64,000 bases of DNA from positions 69,396,754-69,460,753 of the forward strand of contig OZ024854.1 in the NCBI GenBank assembly GCA_964017155.1, written 5' to 3'. A program made the translations under genes and the position numbers. Shown here in pieces: positions 10,975 to 22,945 of this stretch (the first letter of the stretch is position 1; each line of letters begins with the position of its first letter). The stretch is from Oasisia sp. SBJ-2009 (taxonomy: Eukaryota > Annelida > Polychaeta > Sabellida > Siboglinidae). A model generated the notes under the pieces. That model was not told the origin of the DNA and did not search any database. It worked only from the letters and a program-made list of their open reading frames with translations.

Positions 10975-13725
10975 CACACAACAAGTACTCGCTGAGCTAT
11001 CTGTACTGTCTGTCATTATAACGGAACAAGTACTCGCTGAGCTCTCTGTACTGTCTGTCATTATAACGGAACAAGTACTCGCTGAGCTCTCTATACTGTC
11101 TGTCATTATAACACAATAAGTACTCGCTGAGCTCTCTGTACTGTCTGTCATTATAACGGAACAAGTACTCGCTGAGCTCTCTGTACTGTCTGTCATTATA
11201 ACACAACAAGTACTCGCTGAGCTCTCTGTACTGTCTGTCATTATAACGGAACAAGTACTCGCTGAGCTCTCTGTACTGTCTGTCATTATAACGGAACAAG
11301 TACTCGCTGAGCTCTCTATACTGTCTATCATTATAACACAACAAGTACTCGCTGAGCTCTCTGTACTGTCTGCATTATAACGGAACAAGTACTCGCTGAG
11401 CTCTCTGTACTGTCTGTCATTATAACGGAACAAGTACTCGCTGAGCTCTCTGTACTGTCTGTCATTATAACGAAACAAGTACTCGCTGAGCTCTCTATAC
11501 TGTCTGTCATTATAACGGAACAAGTACTCGCTGAGCTCTCTATACTGTCTGTCATTATAACACAACAAGTACTCGCTGAGCTCTCTGTACTGTCTGTCAT
11601 TATAACGGAACAAGTACTCGCTGAGCTATCTGTACTGTCTGTCATTATAACGGAACAAGAACTCGCTGAGCTCTCTATACTGTCTATCATTATAACACAA
11701 CAAGTACTCGCTGAGCTCTCTGTACTGTCTGCATTATAACGGAACAAGTACTCGCTGAGCTCTCTGTACTGTCTGTCATTATAACGGAACAAGTACCCGC
11801 TGAGCTCTCTGTACTGTCTGTCATTATAACGGAACAAGTACTCGCTGAGCTCTCTATACTGTCTGTCATTATAACGGAACAAGTACTCGCTGAGCTCTCT
11901 ATACTGTCTGTCATTATAACACAACAAGTACTCGTTGAGCTCGCTGTACTGTCTGTCATTATAACGGAACAAGTACTTGCTGAGCTCTCTGTACTGTCTG
12001 TCATTATAACGGAACAAATACTCGCTGAGCTCTCTATACTGTCTGTCATTATAACGGAACAAGTACTCGCTGAGCTCTCTATACTGTCTGTCATTATAAC
12101 GGAACAAGTACTCGCTGAGCTCTCTGTACTGTCTGTCATTATAACACAATAAGTACTCGCTGAGCTCTCTGTACGGTCTGTCATTATAACACAACAAGTA
12201 CTCGCTGAGCTCTCTATACTGTCTGTCATTATAACGGAACAAGTACTCGCTGGGCTCTCTGTACTGTCTGTCATTATAACACAACAAGTACTCGCTGAGC
12301 TCTCTGTAGTGTCTGTCATTATAACGGAACAAGTACTCGCTGAGCTCTCTATACTGTCTGTCATTATAACACAACAAGTACTCGCTGAGCTCTCTGTACT
12401 GTCTGTCATTATAACACAACAAGTACTCGCTGAGCTCTCTGTACTGTCTGTCATTATAACGGAACAAGTACTCGCTGAGCTCTCTGTACTGTCTGTCATT
12501 ATAACGGAACAAGTACTCGCTGAGCTCTCTATACTGTCTGTCATTATAACACAACAAGTACTCGCTGAGCTCTCTGTACTGTCTGTCATTATAACGGAAC
12601 AAGTACTCGCTGAGCTCTCTGTACTGTCTGTCATTATAACGGAACAAGTACTCGCTGAGCTCTCTGTACTGTCTGTCATTATAACGGAACAAGTACTCGC
12701 TGAGCTCTCTATACTGTCTGTCATTATAACGGAACAACTACTCGCTGAGCTCTCTATACTGTCTGTCATTATAACACAACAAGTACTCGCTGAACTCTCT
12801 GTACTGTCTGTCATTATAACGGAACAAGTACTCGCTGAGCTATATGTACTGTCTGTCATTATAACGGAACAAGTACTCGCTGAGGTCTCTGTACTGTCTG
12901 TCATTATAACGGAACAAGTACTCGCTGAGCTCTCTGTACTGTCTGTCATTATAACGGAACAAGTACTCGCTGAGCTCTCTATACTGTCTGTCATTATAAC
13001 GGAACAAGTACACGCTGAGCTCTCTGTACTGTCTGTCATTATAACGGAACAAGTACTCGCTGAGCTCTCTGTACTGTCTGTCATTATAACGGAACAAGTA
13101 CTCGCTGAGCTCTCTGTACTGTCTGTCATTATAACGGAACAAGTACTCGCTGAGCTCTCTGTACTGTCTGTCATTATAACGGAACAAGTACTCGCTGAGC
13201 TCTCTATACTGTCTATCATTATAACACAACAAGTACTCGCTGAGCTCTCTGTACTGTCTGTCATTATAACGGAACAAGTACTCGCTGAGCTCTCTGTACT
13301 GTCTGTCATTATAACGGAACAAGTACTCGCTGAGCTCTCTGTACTCTCTGTCATTATAACGGAACAAGTACTCGCTGAGCTCTCTATACTGTCTGTCATT
13401 ATAACGGAACAAGTACTCGATGAGCTCTCTATACTGTCTGTCATTATAACACAACAAGTACTCGCTGAGCTCTCTGTACTGTCTGTCATTATAACGGAAC
13501 AAGTACTTGCTGAGCTCTCTGTACTGTCTGTCATTATAACGGAACAAATACTCGCTGAGCTCTCTATACTGTTTGTCATTATAACGGAACAAGTACTCGC
13601 TGAGCTCTCTGTACTGTTTTTCATTATAACGGAACAAGTACTCGCTGAGCTCTCTGTACTGTCTGTCATTATAACGGAACAAGTACTCGCTGAGCTCTCT
13701 ATACTGTCTGTCATTATAACGGAAC
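10975..13725. repeat. 45-bp minisatellite, about 61 copies
   Basis: Unit of 45 bp with AAGTACTCGCTGAGCTCTCT, then GTACTG or ATACTG, TCTGTCATTATAAC and GGAAC or ACAAC. Because 45 is a multiple of three and the unit lacks stops in several frames, ORFs up to 674 codons run along it on the minus strand (for example 11690-13714) and 491 codons on the plus strand (12309-13784). A block containing the rare TCTATCATT variant and a 44-bp unit recurs about 359 bp apart (11321 and 11680), that is 8 x 45 - 1. Confidence 0.97.
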
Positions 13726-14080
13726 TTCAGCGGTCGTCAACAACATTGACAGTGCAGTGCCTCTTTATGATACATTATTCCTGATCGCTTTATTCGAAAA
13801 GCTTAGGCTGGTGTTCCCTTCAGTCAAGAATCAGACCTGTTCGTCATAATAATCAGGTAGTTCAATATAGAGGCCGACGTTAGCTAAATGCCACATTGAT
13901 CTTCGGTTAATCTCCGCCGCAATCGACAGAGCGAGCTGTGTTAGTGGCGAACGTTACGCAAGAGACGCCAGGAATATAACATAATGAGCCGCCAATACTC
14001 ACGACACACGGGCACCAAGTCAACAGTAGTTAGCATCTAATAAGTTGTCGAAACAGACAGCTCCTGACTGTCACTGATGA
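13726..14080. other. Spacer, nothing recognised
   Basis: Unique sequence between the 45-bp array and the GT-rich hexamer array. I see no conserved ORF, RNA or element end. Confidence 0.5.
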
Positions 14081-14083
14081 CAG

Positions 14084-14750
14084 ATGTGTGTGTGTGTGTG
14101 TGCGTGCGTGCGTGCATGCGTGCGTGCGTGCGCGCGCGTGTGTATGTACGTGTGCGTGTGCGTGTGCGTGTGCGTGTGCGTGTGCGTGTGCGTGTGCGTG
14201 TGCGTGTGCGTGTGCGTGTGCGTGTGCGTGTGCGTGTGCGTGTGCGTGTGCGTGTGCGTGTGCGTGTGCGTGTGCGTGTGCGTGTGCGTGTGCGTGTGCG
14301 TGTGCGTGTGCGTGTGCGTGTGCGTGTGCGTGTGCGTGTGCGTGTGCGTGTGCGTGTGCGTGTGCGTGTGCGTGTGCGTGTGCGTGTGCGTGTGCGTGTG
14401 CGTGTGCGTGTGCGTGTGCGTGTGCGTGTGCGTGTGCGTGTGCGTGTGCGTGTGCGTGTGCGTGTGCGTGTGCGTGTGCGTGTGCGTGTGCGTGTGCGTG
14501 TGCGTGTGCGTGTGCGTGTGCGTGTGCGTGTGCGTGTGCGTGTGCGTGTGCGTGTGCGTGTGCGTGTGCGTGTGCGTGTGCGTGTGCGTGTGCGTGTGCG
14601 TGTGCGTGTGCGTGTGCGTGTGCGTGTGCGTGCGTGCGTGCGTGTGTGCGTGTGTGCGTGTGTCTATGTATCTGCGTATATATTATATGTATATGTGTGT
14701 ATGTGTGTGGGTGTGCGTGCGTGTGCGTGTGTATGTGTGTGGCGGGTTCG

Positions 14751-14785
<35 letters not shown>

Positions 14786-14800
14786 ATGCTTGCGTGAGGT
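14084..14800. repeat. (TGTGCG)n hexamer array with TGCG flanks
   Basis: About 81 almost perfect tandem copies of the hexamer TGTGCG (about 14147-14630), flanked by (TGCG)n and GT-rich sequence up to 14800. Alternating purine-pyrimidine throughout, hence a Z-DNA-prone sequence. Three plus-strand ORFs (Val-Arg, Cys-Val, Ala-Cys) are artefacts. Confidence 0.98.
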
Positions 14801-15190
14801 GTTTGTATGTCATTGCACCAACCATGCACCCCTTGCTTCTTTTCAAACACCTCACATTGCACCACAAATGCACCCCTTCATTCGTATGCCTTTGAATGCA
14901 TGTGTTTCTTGAACAAACGAAGAGCTATATTAACACCAACACGTGTAAACAAATTAAAACAACTCTCATAGAATACGATTGTAAGTAATTGTCTTAATAC
15001 CAACTCTTCATTTGTGGTCAAATATATCAACTAATAATGTTAATAAGTATAATAATCGTAAGAATCGACATACAGCAGAATACATCAAACTCAATAATGA
15101 TTAATATCACAAATCACTGTAACTGGGATAGTCAAAGAGTAATGGAAATCAGTGTAATTAGTGTTTTCACTGTGAATTAATATCGGTGTC
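14801..15190. other. Spacer, AT-rich, nothing recognised
   Basis: Mostly AT-rich unique DNA with no convincing coding or RNA signal. Confidence 0.5.
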
Positions 15191-15195
15191 TAATG

Positions 15196-15222
15196 CGTGC
15201 GTGCGTGTGTGTGGGTGTGTGT

Positions 15223-15285
<63 letters not shown>

Positions 15286-15420
15286 TGTGTGTGTGTGTGT
15301 TGTGTTGTGTTGTGTCTGTGTGTGCGTGCGTGCGTGCGTATGTGCGTGCGTATGTGCGTGTGTGTGCGCGCGCGCGTGTGTGTGTGTCTGTGTGCGTGCG
15401 TGCGTGCTTGCGTGCGTGTG

Positions 15421-15456
<36 letters not shown>

Positions 15457-15470
15457 TGTGCCTACATGAC
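15196..15470. repeat. (TG)n / (TGCG)n microsatellite
   Basis: Compound of TG dinucleotides, TGCG tetramers and a TGTGT-TGTGT stretch. It resembles the 14.1-14.8 kb array but lacks the long pure hexamer. Confidence 0.97.
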
Positions 15471-15479
15471 ACTGTGGCC

Positions 15480-16280
15480 AATCGTCACGTCAATGAATGG
15501 AAACAAGCGTAGCCGACTTAATTTGTAGCCGACTTGACGTTAATGCGAGGCGACATTGCCTGCTTAAGTCGCAGATAGCGACTCCGGCATAATGGTGGGT
15601 GCACTTGTAGGTGTAAGACTATTGCTACACACCGCAGGAGTCGCGCCAGTCCATTGTGTGTACGGCCGACTCATTACGTCTCGTCTCGTCTCTCACACTA
15701 AACCATCGCGATTTCACATTGATGCCGACCAGCGCTATCGAAGTGTCTGCTGTAACTAGCGAAGACAAACCGTGGATCATTTGCACACTAATGCAAAATC
15801 CGCTACAACACCATGAAAGGTTGATTCTGGTGCGTTCCATAGAGAGGACCTCTCGACGCGATTCCTATCAACGTGTTGATTGACGTACACTTTATAACTG
15901 ATTGCCACGAGTGCGCGCCTTCATTGTTTAAGTCTTGGCTACGGCCAGTGTGGTCAATGTGGCCAGTATATGCACTGGACCTGTTCTCTGCATTAGATTA
16001 CGACCTAATGGTGTCTGGCCACGTGTAGCCGCGCTGCGCATGCTATGACTGAATATTACACCTCGTCCACTCAAGCGCTGTGTCTAATGTTATTGACACG
16101 TAAAGCACAGGGAAAGACACATTTACATCTTATGCTAAAATTACGACACGAACTTTAAACAGATGCGACCCAACATAGAAGCAAAGAGTTTAAAATCAAC
16201 AAGAGACCCAGCTTCCTATTTGTGCCATAGTGCGCCAAGAACCGCAGCGCGCCAAGCGGCGAGGAAGTGACAGTCCGCAG
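15480..16280. other. Spacer, no gene recognised
   Basis: Mixed-composition unique DNA. A 75-codon plus-strand frame at 15656-15883 (contains TSAIEVSAVTSEDKPWIICT) looks non-repetitive, but I recognise no domain, and no splice signals support it clearly. Confidence 0.4.
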
Positions 16281-16282
16281 TG

Positions 16283-16425
16283 ATGGAGAAAGCCGCTTGG
16301 TTTTCCAAGTCCAATGGACATCACTGCGCGGCTCATAAATGCAAGAACAATCGCAAGAACAGACGCGATATCACTTTTTTAGATTCCCCAGAGACACAGA
16401 CAGGGAACAAATGTGCTTTGGGTTT
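16283..16425 (+). pseudogene. THAP-like zinc-finger N-terminus, frameshifted
   Basis: From ATG 16283 the translation is MEKAAWFSKSNG, HHCAAHKCKNNRKNRRDIT. The C-x4-C pair, the basic run and the following position fit the start of a THAP domain (C-x2-4-C ... ITFFRFP). At the run of six Ts (16375-16380) the frame reads FLDSP; adding one T to the run would give FFRFPRDTDRE, the usual THAP continuation. The downstream Trp and C-x2-H of the domain are not visible, so this is a fragment: either a decayed THAP/P-element-type transposase exon or an exon with a sequencing or assembly indel. THAP proteins bind DNA. Confidence 0.4.
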
Positions 16426-16499
16426 AATATTCAGTAACTATTCTGTGAATTCAATCGAAGCAAATGCATGGCGCTACTATGGGTCAACAAGTAATTAAA

Positions 16500-17570
16500 T
16501 ACAAATTAATCATGTAATAAATGCTTTATAATTATGTTTTTGTCTGGAAATTTAGCATATTGTGGAATTTTTTTCAGTGAACTACAATTTAAGTCAAACG
16601 TTTAAAATCTACTATCCTTTACTTGGTTAGAATCTACTATCAACAGCAAACACTGAGGTGTTTTGTCATTAATTCACATATGTATGGATGGCTCCAAAAT
16701 AATAGTTTAAAAAACCAAAGCAATAGATCCTAACAAAACAAATTGGTGGTGTCACATTTATGAAACAGATGCATGAAGACTGCTTGGTTTGGACATTTGG
16801 TTTTATCGGATAATAAACTTAATGATTAACTATTACAAATGTGGCATGCAGCCAATGTCAGTCATTTTCCACATTCTTCCGGTACATGTAAATGGTGTAC
16901 AGAGTACTGTTCATGTTGAAGTTTCTGAGTTAAGAAGCAAGTTTTTAGATAAAGCACGGATAACATAAACAAAATTCTATTTTGACACAATACAATACAA
17001 TATTTTTTATCATGGTAACGTGGAAGAAATGGTTTCAGTAAAAGTCCCGCAATCGTATCAATGAGAGGAGTTTTAACAGAACGTCATGATTTCAATTTGT
17101 GCAATCATAAATCTTGTGCGACATCTAGTGAATGTGAATGAACTATATTGTAAGAACATTTCCAATGCGACAACACCGGACATGGATAGATGGATGTAAA
17201 CAATAAACGGCCACCTTGTTGATTTTCTTGTTTACTGAGCTCTACTCGAATACTTTTACTCACAATATAATTGTATTGCTTATAACCACGCAATTCAATA
17301 TATCTAGAATGAGATTTAGTAACTAAAACAGCTTTCGCATAACCATCCCCATCGGCATTCTGAATCTGATCTGGTCAGTGCGACTGCGAGTGACAGTCTG
17401 ATTTTTACCACGTGCGTTTGTTTACTTTGTCCAGCTTCTTCGTCGCTGGGGGCGCTGCAGTCGCTGCTGTCACGCATAAGCGCCACAGCTAGGTCTCTTA
17501 TTGATTTTAAACTCTTTGATAGAACTACAGTTCAAGTTTCAAAAACATATACAAACAAGTGGCGAATATA
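16500..17570. other. AT-rich spacer, nothing recognised
   Basis: About 1 kb of AT-rich unique sequence with stops in all frames. No element or gene signal seen. Confidence 0.5.
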
Positions 17571-17575
17571 CGGAT

Positions 17576-17965
17576 TATCCACAAGATGTCCGGGGTCCAG
17601 GGGTTTAGCACAAGATGTCCAAGGGTTCAGGGTGTTTTCACAAGATGTCCGGGAGTCCAGGGGTTGATCACAACATGTCCAAGGGTTCAGGTTTTTTTTC
17701 ACAAGATGTCCGGGGGTCCAGGGGTTTATCACAACATGTCCAAGGGTTCAGGGTTTTTTCACAAGAGGTCCGGGGGTCCAGGGGTTGATCACAACATGTC
17801 CAAGGGTTCAGGTTTTTTTTCACAAGATGTCCGGGGGTCCAGGGGTTGATCACAACATGTCCGGGCGTTCCAGAGGTTTACCACAAGGTGTCCCGGGGTT
17901 CCGGGGTCCCGGGGTGCCGGGGTTTATCAAAAGATGTCCGGGGTCCAGGGAGTGTCCACAAAGAG
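17576..17965. repeat. 31-bp / 62-bp dimeric minisatellite
   Basis: Two related units of about 31 bp alternate: AAGATGTCCGGGGGTCCAGG and ACATGTCCAAGGGTTCAGG, the second followed by a T-run. Together they form a 62-bp higher-order repeat of about six rounds. The right end diverges into CCGGGGT-rich sequence. Confidence 0.92.
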
Positions 17966-18465
17966 CACGAGTATCCACGAGGTTCCGTAGACACGTGTAC
18001 TTATATGTGTTTCTATGCGTGCGCCCAAGTGAAATAACATGGGTGTGTGTGCCTAGTGCCTACCTACATGTGTGCGTCTGTTCTTCCGGCCACTTGACGG
18101 CTTTTGTGGACATTTAGGCACATCTACTTTTAAGGATGTGAGCCAAGGCTGGGTGTGGGTGTAGGTGTCTCTTTATGTCTCTTTATGTTGGTTTAAATGT
18201 GGGTGAAGAATCTTATCAATTGTTTCTGCACAAAGCAGACACTGTGTGTGTCTGATGCACGTGACTGGCGACAGAATCATAGGATGTGACAAAGCGACGC
18301 ACTGAATATTCAAATGGACGTTGTTCTACTACTTCCACGTCGTCTTATTCCTTCTGTCTCGCCCTCTTCCTTTCCCTCTTCCTTTTCCAAATCACGTTCT
18401 CTCTGTGTTTTTCAAAAGAATCGTCTGGAACTGTCTGCGGCCTCTGGTCGCTGCAAGTTGTCTGA
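17966..18465. other. Spacer, nothing recognised
   Basis: Unique sequence between two arrays, including a pyrimidine-rich patch (18340-18400, TTCC/CTCT). No gene seen. Confidence 0.5.
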
Positions 18466-19515
18466 CACGGCTCTGACACGGCTCTGACACGGCTCTGACA
18501 CGGCTCTGGCACGGCTCTGACACGGCTCTGACACGGCTCTGACACGGCTCTGACACGGCTCTGACACGATTCTGACACGGCTCTGACACGGCTCTGACAC
18601 GACTCTAACACGACTCTTACACGGCTCTGACACGGCTCTGACACGACTCTGACACGACTCTGACACGTATCTGACACGGCTCTGACACGACTCTGACACG
18701 GCTCTGACACGGCTGTGACACTGCTCAGACACGGCTCAGACACGGCTCTGACACGGCTCTGACACGGCCCTGACACGGCTCTGACACGGCTCTGACACGG
18801 CTCTGACACGGCTCTGACACGGCTCTGACACGGCTCTGACACGGCTCTGACACGACTCTAACACGGCTCTGACACGACTCTGACACGACTCTTACACGGC
18901 TCTGACACGTCTCTGACACAACTCTGACACGACTCTGACACGTATCTGACACGACTCTGACACGTATCTGACACGGCTCTGACACGACTCTGACACGGCT
19001 CTGACACGGCTGTGACACTGCTCAGACACGGCTCAGACACGGCTCTGACACGGCTCTGACACGGCCCTGACACGGCTCTGACACGGCTCTGACACGACTC
19101 TCACACTGCTCAGACACTGCTCAGACACGGCTCTGACACGGCTCTGACACGGCTCTGACTCGGCTCTGACACGGCTCTGACATGGCTCTGACACGGCTCT
19201 GACACGGCTCTGGTACGGCTCTGACTCGGCTCTGACACGGCTCTGACATGGCTCTGACACGGCTCTGACACGGCTCTGGCACGGCTCTGACTCGGCTCTG
19301 ACGCGGCTCTGACGCGGCTCTGACACGGCTCTGGCACGGCTCTGACACGGCTCTGACACGGCTCTGACACGGCTCTGACACGGCTATGACACGGCTCTGA
19401 CACGGCTCTGGCACGGCTCTGACACGGCTCTGACACGACTCTGGCACGGCTCTGACACGGCTCTGACACGGCTCTGACACGGCTCTGACACGGCTCTGAC
19501 ACGGCTCTGACACGG
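18466..19515. repeat. 11-bp minisatellite, about 95 copies
   Basis: Unit CTCTGACACGG with point variants (CGACT, CGTAT, TGGCACG, GACTCGG). A block with GCTGTGACACTGCTCAGACAC occurs at 18710 and again at 19005, showing a copied segment. Minus-strand ORFs repeating SEPCQSRVRAV (three units of 11 bp per 11 codons) are artefacts. Confidence 0.96.
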
Positions 19516-19900
19516 CTGCCACTCATCCGTTGAGCAACGTGACGCTGAAAGTGAACTCACCCATGTGTCTGGCCACTGATTAACCGGTCAATCGCATGCA
19601 AAGTGCAAGGGACACGCCGCCACTGTCCACACACGTGCACTCTAAGTTGAGCGCTGCGTCTTTTCCGCGCAGATCTGGACACATTGACAAATGACTTTCC
19701 CTCGTGTGGGCTCGTCCATGTGCTGCCTCTGTGAGCGAACAGAGCCGCTCTCGGGACACGCGGCCGAGTGGCCGAGTGAAAAGAGCATCTTCGAGATGTC
19801 TCATCAAATCATTCACAATCAACGTCGATGTAAGTGATGACCTACATCGACCGTGCAAAGCCTGACACTAACCGATGGTCGAGCCGGTGTGAGTTCATTT
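19516..19900. other. Spacer, nothing recognised
   Basis: Mixed unique DNA between the 11-bp array and the 49-bp array family. Confidence 0.45.
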
Positions 19901-19928
19901 GTAAGTGTCAACAGTACTATGTGACAGC

Positions 19929-20002
<74 letters not shown>

Positions 20003-20695
20003 TGGAAACATTTGTAACTGTCAACAGTACTATGTGACAGCCGGTATATATAGTGTGGAGACATTTGTAAGTATCGAAAATAGTTTCTGGCAGCCGATAT
20101 AATGTGAGGATATCTGAAAGTGCCAATAGTACCATCTGACAGCCGATATAATGTGAGGATATCTGAAAGTGCCAATAGTACCATCTGACAGCCGATATAA
20201 TGTGAGGATATCTGAAAGTGCCAATAGTACCATCTGACAGCCGATATAATGTGAGGATATTTGTAAGTGCCAATAGTACCATCTGACAGCCGATATAATG
20301 TGAGGATATCTGAAAGTGCCAATAGTACCATCTGACAGCCGATATATAATGTAAGGACATCTATAAGTGCCAATAGTACCATCTGGCAGCAGCCGATATA
20401 AAGTGAAAACATCTGTATGTGCCAATAGTACCATCTGGCAGCCGATATAATGTAAGGACATCTGTAAGTGCCAATAGTACCATCTGGCAGCAGCCGATAT
20501 AAAGTGAAAACATCTGTAAGTGCCAATAGTACCATCTGGCAGCCGATGTGAAAACATCTGTAAGTGCCAATAGTACCATCTGACAGCCGATATAATGTGA
20601 AAACATCTATAAGTGCCAATAGTACCATCTGACAGCCGATATATAATATAAGAATATATGTAAACATGTGTCAACAGTATTATCTGAAAGCCGAG
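19901..20695. repeat. 49-bp minisatellite, block A, about 16 copies
   Basis: Unit of 49 bp: CAGCCGATATAATGTGAGGA, TATCTGAAAGTGCC, AATAGTACCATCTGA. The first of three adjoining blocks whose units look related (see 20696-21080 and 21081-21395). In the first copy the GATATA part of the unit has expanded into a (TA)n tract. Confidence 0.94.
19931..20000. repeat. (TA)n expansion inside a minisatellite unit
   Basis: A TA dinucleotide run of about 70 bp sits exactly where other units read CCGATATA...TGTG, so it looks like a microsatellite born within one repeat copy. Confidence 0.9.
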
Positions 20696-21080
20696 CCTAG
20701 TGAGAGAACATCTGTAAGTGGTGACAGTAATATGTGATACACCCGAGACGAGTGTGACAACATTTTGTAAGTGGTAACAGTAATATGTGATACACTCGAG
20801 ACGAGTGTGACAACATCTGTAAGTGCATGATGACAGTACTATGTGATACACCCGAGACGAGTGTGACAACATTTTGTAAGTGATGACAGTAATATGTGGT
20901 ACACCCGAGACGAGTGTGACAACATCTGTAAGTGATGACAGTAATATGTGATACACCCGAGACGAGTGTGACAACATTGGTAAGTGGTGACAGTAATATG
21001 TGATACATCCGAGCCGAGTGTGATAACATTGGTAAGTGGTGACAGTAATATGTGGTACACCCGAGACGAGTGTGACAACA
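20696..21080. repeat. About 52-bp minisatellite, block B, about 7 copies
   Basis: Unit about 50-53 bp: CACCCGAGACGAGTGTGACA, ACATCTGTAAGTG, GTGACAGTAATATGTGATA. Position by position it parallels block A (CCGA.....GTG...A.ATCTG.AAGTG) and block C. Confidence 0.92.
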
Positions 21081-21395
21081 TTTGTAAGTGTCGACTGTTC
21101 CATCCGACACCCGAGAGACTGTGGTGACCTCTGTCTGTGTCGACTGTTCCATCTGACACCCGAGAGACTGTGGTGACCTCTGTCTGTGTCGACTGTTCCA
21201 TCTGACACCCGAGAGACTGTGGTGACCTCTGTCTGTGTCGACTGTTCCATCTGACACCCGTGAGACTGTGGTGACCTCTGTCTGTGTCGACTGTTCCATC
21301 TGACACCCGTGAGACTGTGGTGACCTCTGTCTGTGTCGGCTGTTCCATCTGACACCCGTGAGACTGTGGTGACCTCTGTCTGTGTCGGCTGTCTA
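21081..21395. repeat. 49-bp minisatellite, block C, about 6 copies
   Basis: Unit of 49 bp: ACACCCGAGAGACTGTGGTG, ACCTCTGTCTGTGTCG, ACTGTTCCATCTG. The leftmost copies read CGAGAGACT and the rightmost CGTGAGACT. It is the most homogeneous and most GC-rich of the three related blocks. Confidence 0.94.
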
Positions 21396-21778
21396 GTGCC
21401 GGGGGACTTCGGGGAGGGGAAACATCCAAACGCCCGAAGGGGCACCGACCTAGAGCTACAAATCATATTACATTTTTTCTCATATCATACATTGAACAAG
21501 AAGACGGGAGTGATCCGTATGTTGCTAAAATTATTAAAAACACTTGTCACTTAGAAAAAAGATAAACCAAAGGTAAATAGAACACATTTATAGAAGGAAC
21601 AACTAGATGCGGATTTTCGCAACGGATCCTACAACTGCTGCGGAGAAATATTAAACAAAGAGAAGGCAATGTCAGAAAAGACAATGATAAATGACAATAA
21701 TACAGACATGGTACAGTAGTCCTTACGTATATTCAAGTTCTAAAATAAATGTTCGCCGACGTCAAATATGTTGAAGAT
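21396..21778. other. Spacer, nothing recognised
   Basis: AT-rich unique sequence between the last 49-bp unit and the pentamer array. Confidence 0.5.
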
Positions 21779-22429
21779 CCGTCCCGTCCCGTCCCGTCCC
21801 GTCCCGTCCCGTCCCGTCCCGTCCCGTCCCGTCCCGTCCCGTCCCGTCCCGTCCCGTCCCGTCCCGTCCCGTCCCGTCCCGTCCCGTCCCGTCCCGTCCC
21901 GTCCCGTCCCGTCCCGTCCCGTCCCGTCCCGTCCCGTCCCGTCCCGTCCCGTCCCGACCCGACCCGTCCCGACCCGTCCCGACCCGTCCCGACCCGACCC
22001 GACCCGACCCGACCCGACCCGACCCGACCCGACCCGACCCGACCCGACCCGACCCGACCCGACCCGACCCGACCCGACCCGACCCGACCCGACCCGACCC
22101 GACCCGACCCGACCCGACCCGACCCGACCCGACCCGACCCGACCCGACCCGACCCGACCCGACCCGACCCGACCCGACCCGACCCGACCCGACCCGACCC
22201 GACCCGACCCGACCCGACCCGACCCGACCCGACCCGACCCGACCCGACCCGACCCGACCCGACCCGACCCGACCCGACCCGACCCGACCCGACCCGACCC
22301 GACCCGACCCGACCCGACCCGACCCGACCCGACCCGACCCGACCCGACCCGACCCGACCCGACCCGACCCGACCCGACCCGACCCGACCCGACCCGACCC
22401 GACCCGACCCGACCCGACCCGACCCGACC
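21779..22429. repeat. (GTCCC)n to (GACCC)n pentamer array, 130 copies
   Basis: About 35 perfect GTCCC pentamers (21781-21955), a mixed zone where GACCC and GTCCC alternate (21956-21995), then about 86 perfect GACCC pentamers. Open on both strands (Pro/Arg-rich or Gly/Arg-rich), an artefact. Confidence 0.98.
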
Positions 22430-22945
22430 ACATCCCATCATTCTACCCTGAAGTGAAAAGCGCCTTGACCTGTTGTGAAGCCCGGATACTGAGCGATATA
22501 CATTCGGTTACCTTTGGCCTTTGGTTACCATCACAGCGCCAAAGCGTCATTGTTGCTACACGCGGAGTTAGGCTTTGACGGAATGGCAGTAGGGCCATAA
22601 AAGAAGGCAACTTGATTAGACGTGCACGGACCACGACTGAGACGTCTACAGACGGCACCTTTGATAATACTAATCCAGCACGTCCGTGTATTAATGACGA
22701 GCTGTGTCAGTGACACCGGCCCACGCCAACAGTCGTATCCTCGTCACAGGCTCGCGCCCTACTACACACGCACACGCACACGCACACACACCCGCAAACG
22801 CACACGCACACGCACACGCACACACACATATATATATATTATAGATATAAAAGTAATCGTGACTTCAAGACACGTTTTGTTGAGCTGCAAATAACAATAA
22901 TTCACAGACCAGGTCGCAATCGTATCCGCATATATCATAGTTATT
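22430..22945. other. Spacer with a small CACACG repeat
   Basis: Mixed unique sequence. It contains a CACACG-rich microsatellite at 22768-22830 followed by a short (TA)n. No gene recognised. Confidence 0.5.

Noticed and set aside
11331..13784. Very long ORFs (up to 674 codons) over the 45-bp array
   Set aside because: A period divisible by three with stop-free units opens several frames on both strands at once. Substitutions and indels show no coding bias.
14077..14912. Cys-Val, Ala-Cys and Arg-Val repeat ORFs
   Set aside because: Direct translation of the TGTGCG hexamer in three frames.
21733..22456. Gly-Arg and Pro-Arg-rich ORFs of about 230 codons on both strands
   Set aside because: Pentamer repeat artefact, open in five frames.
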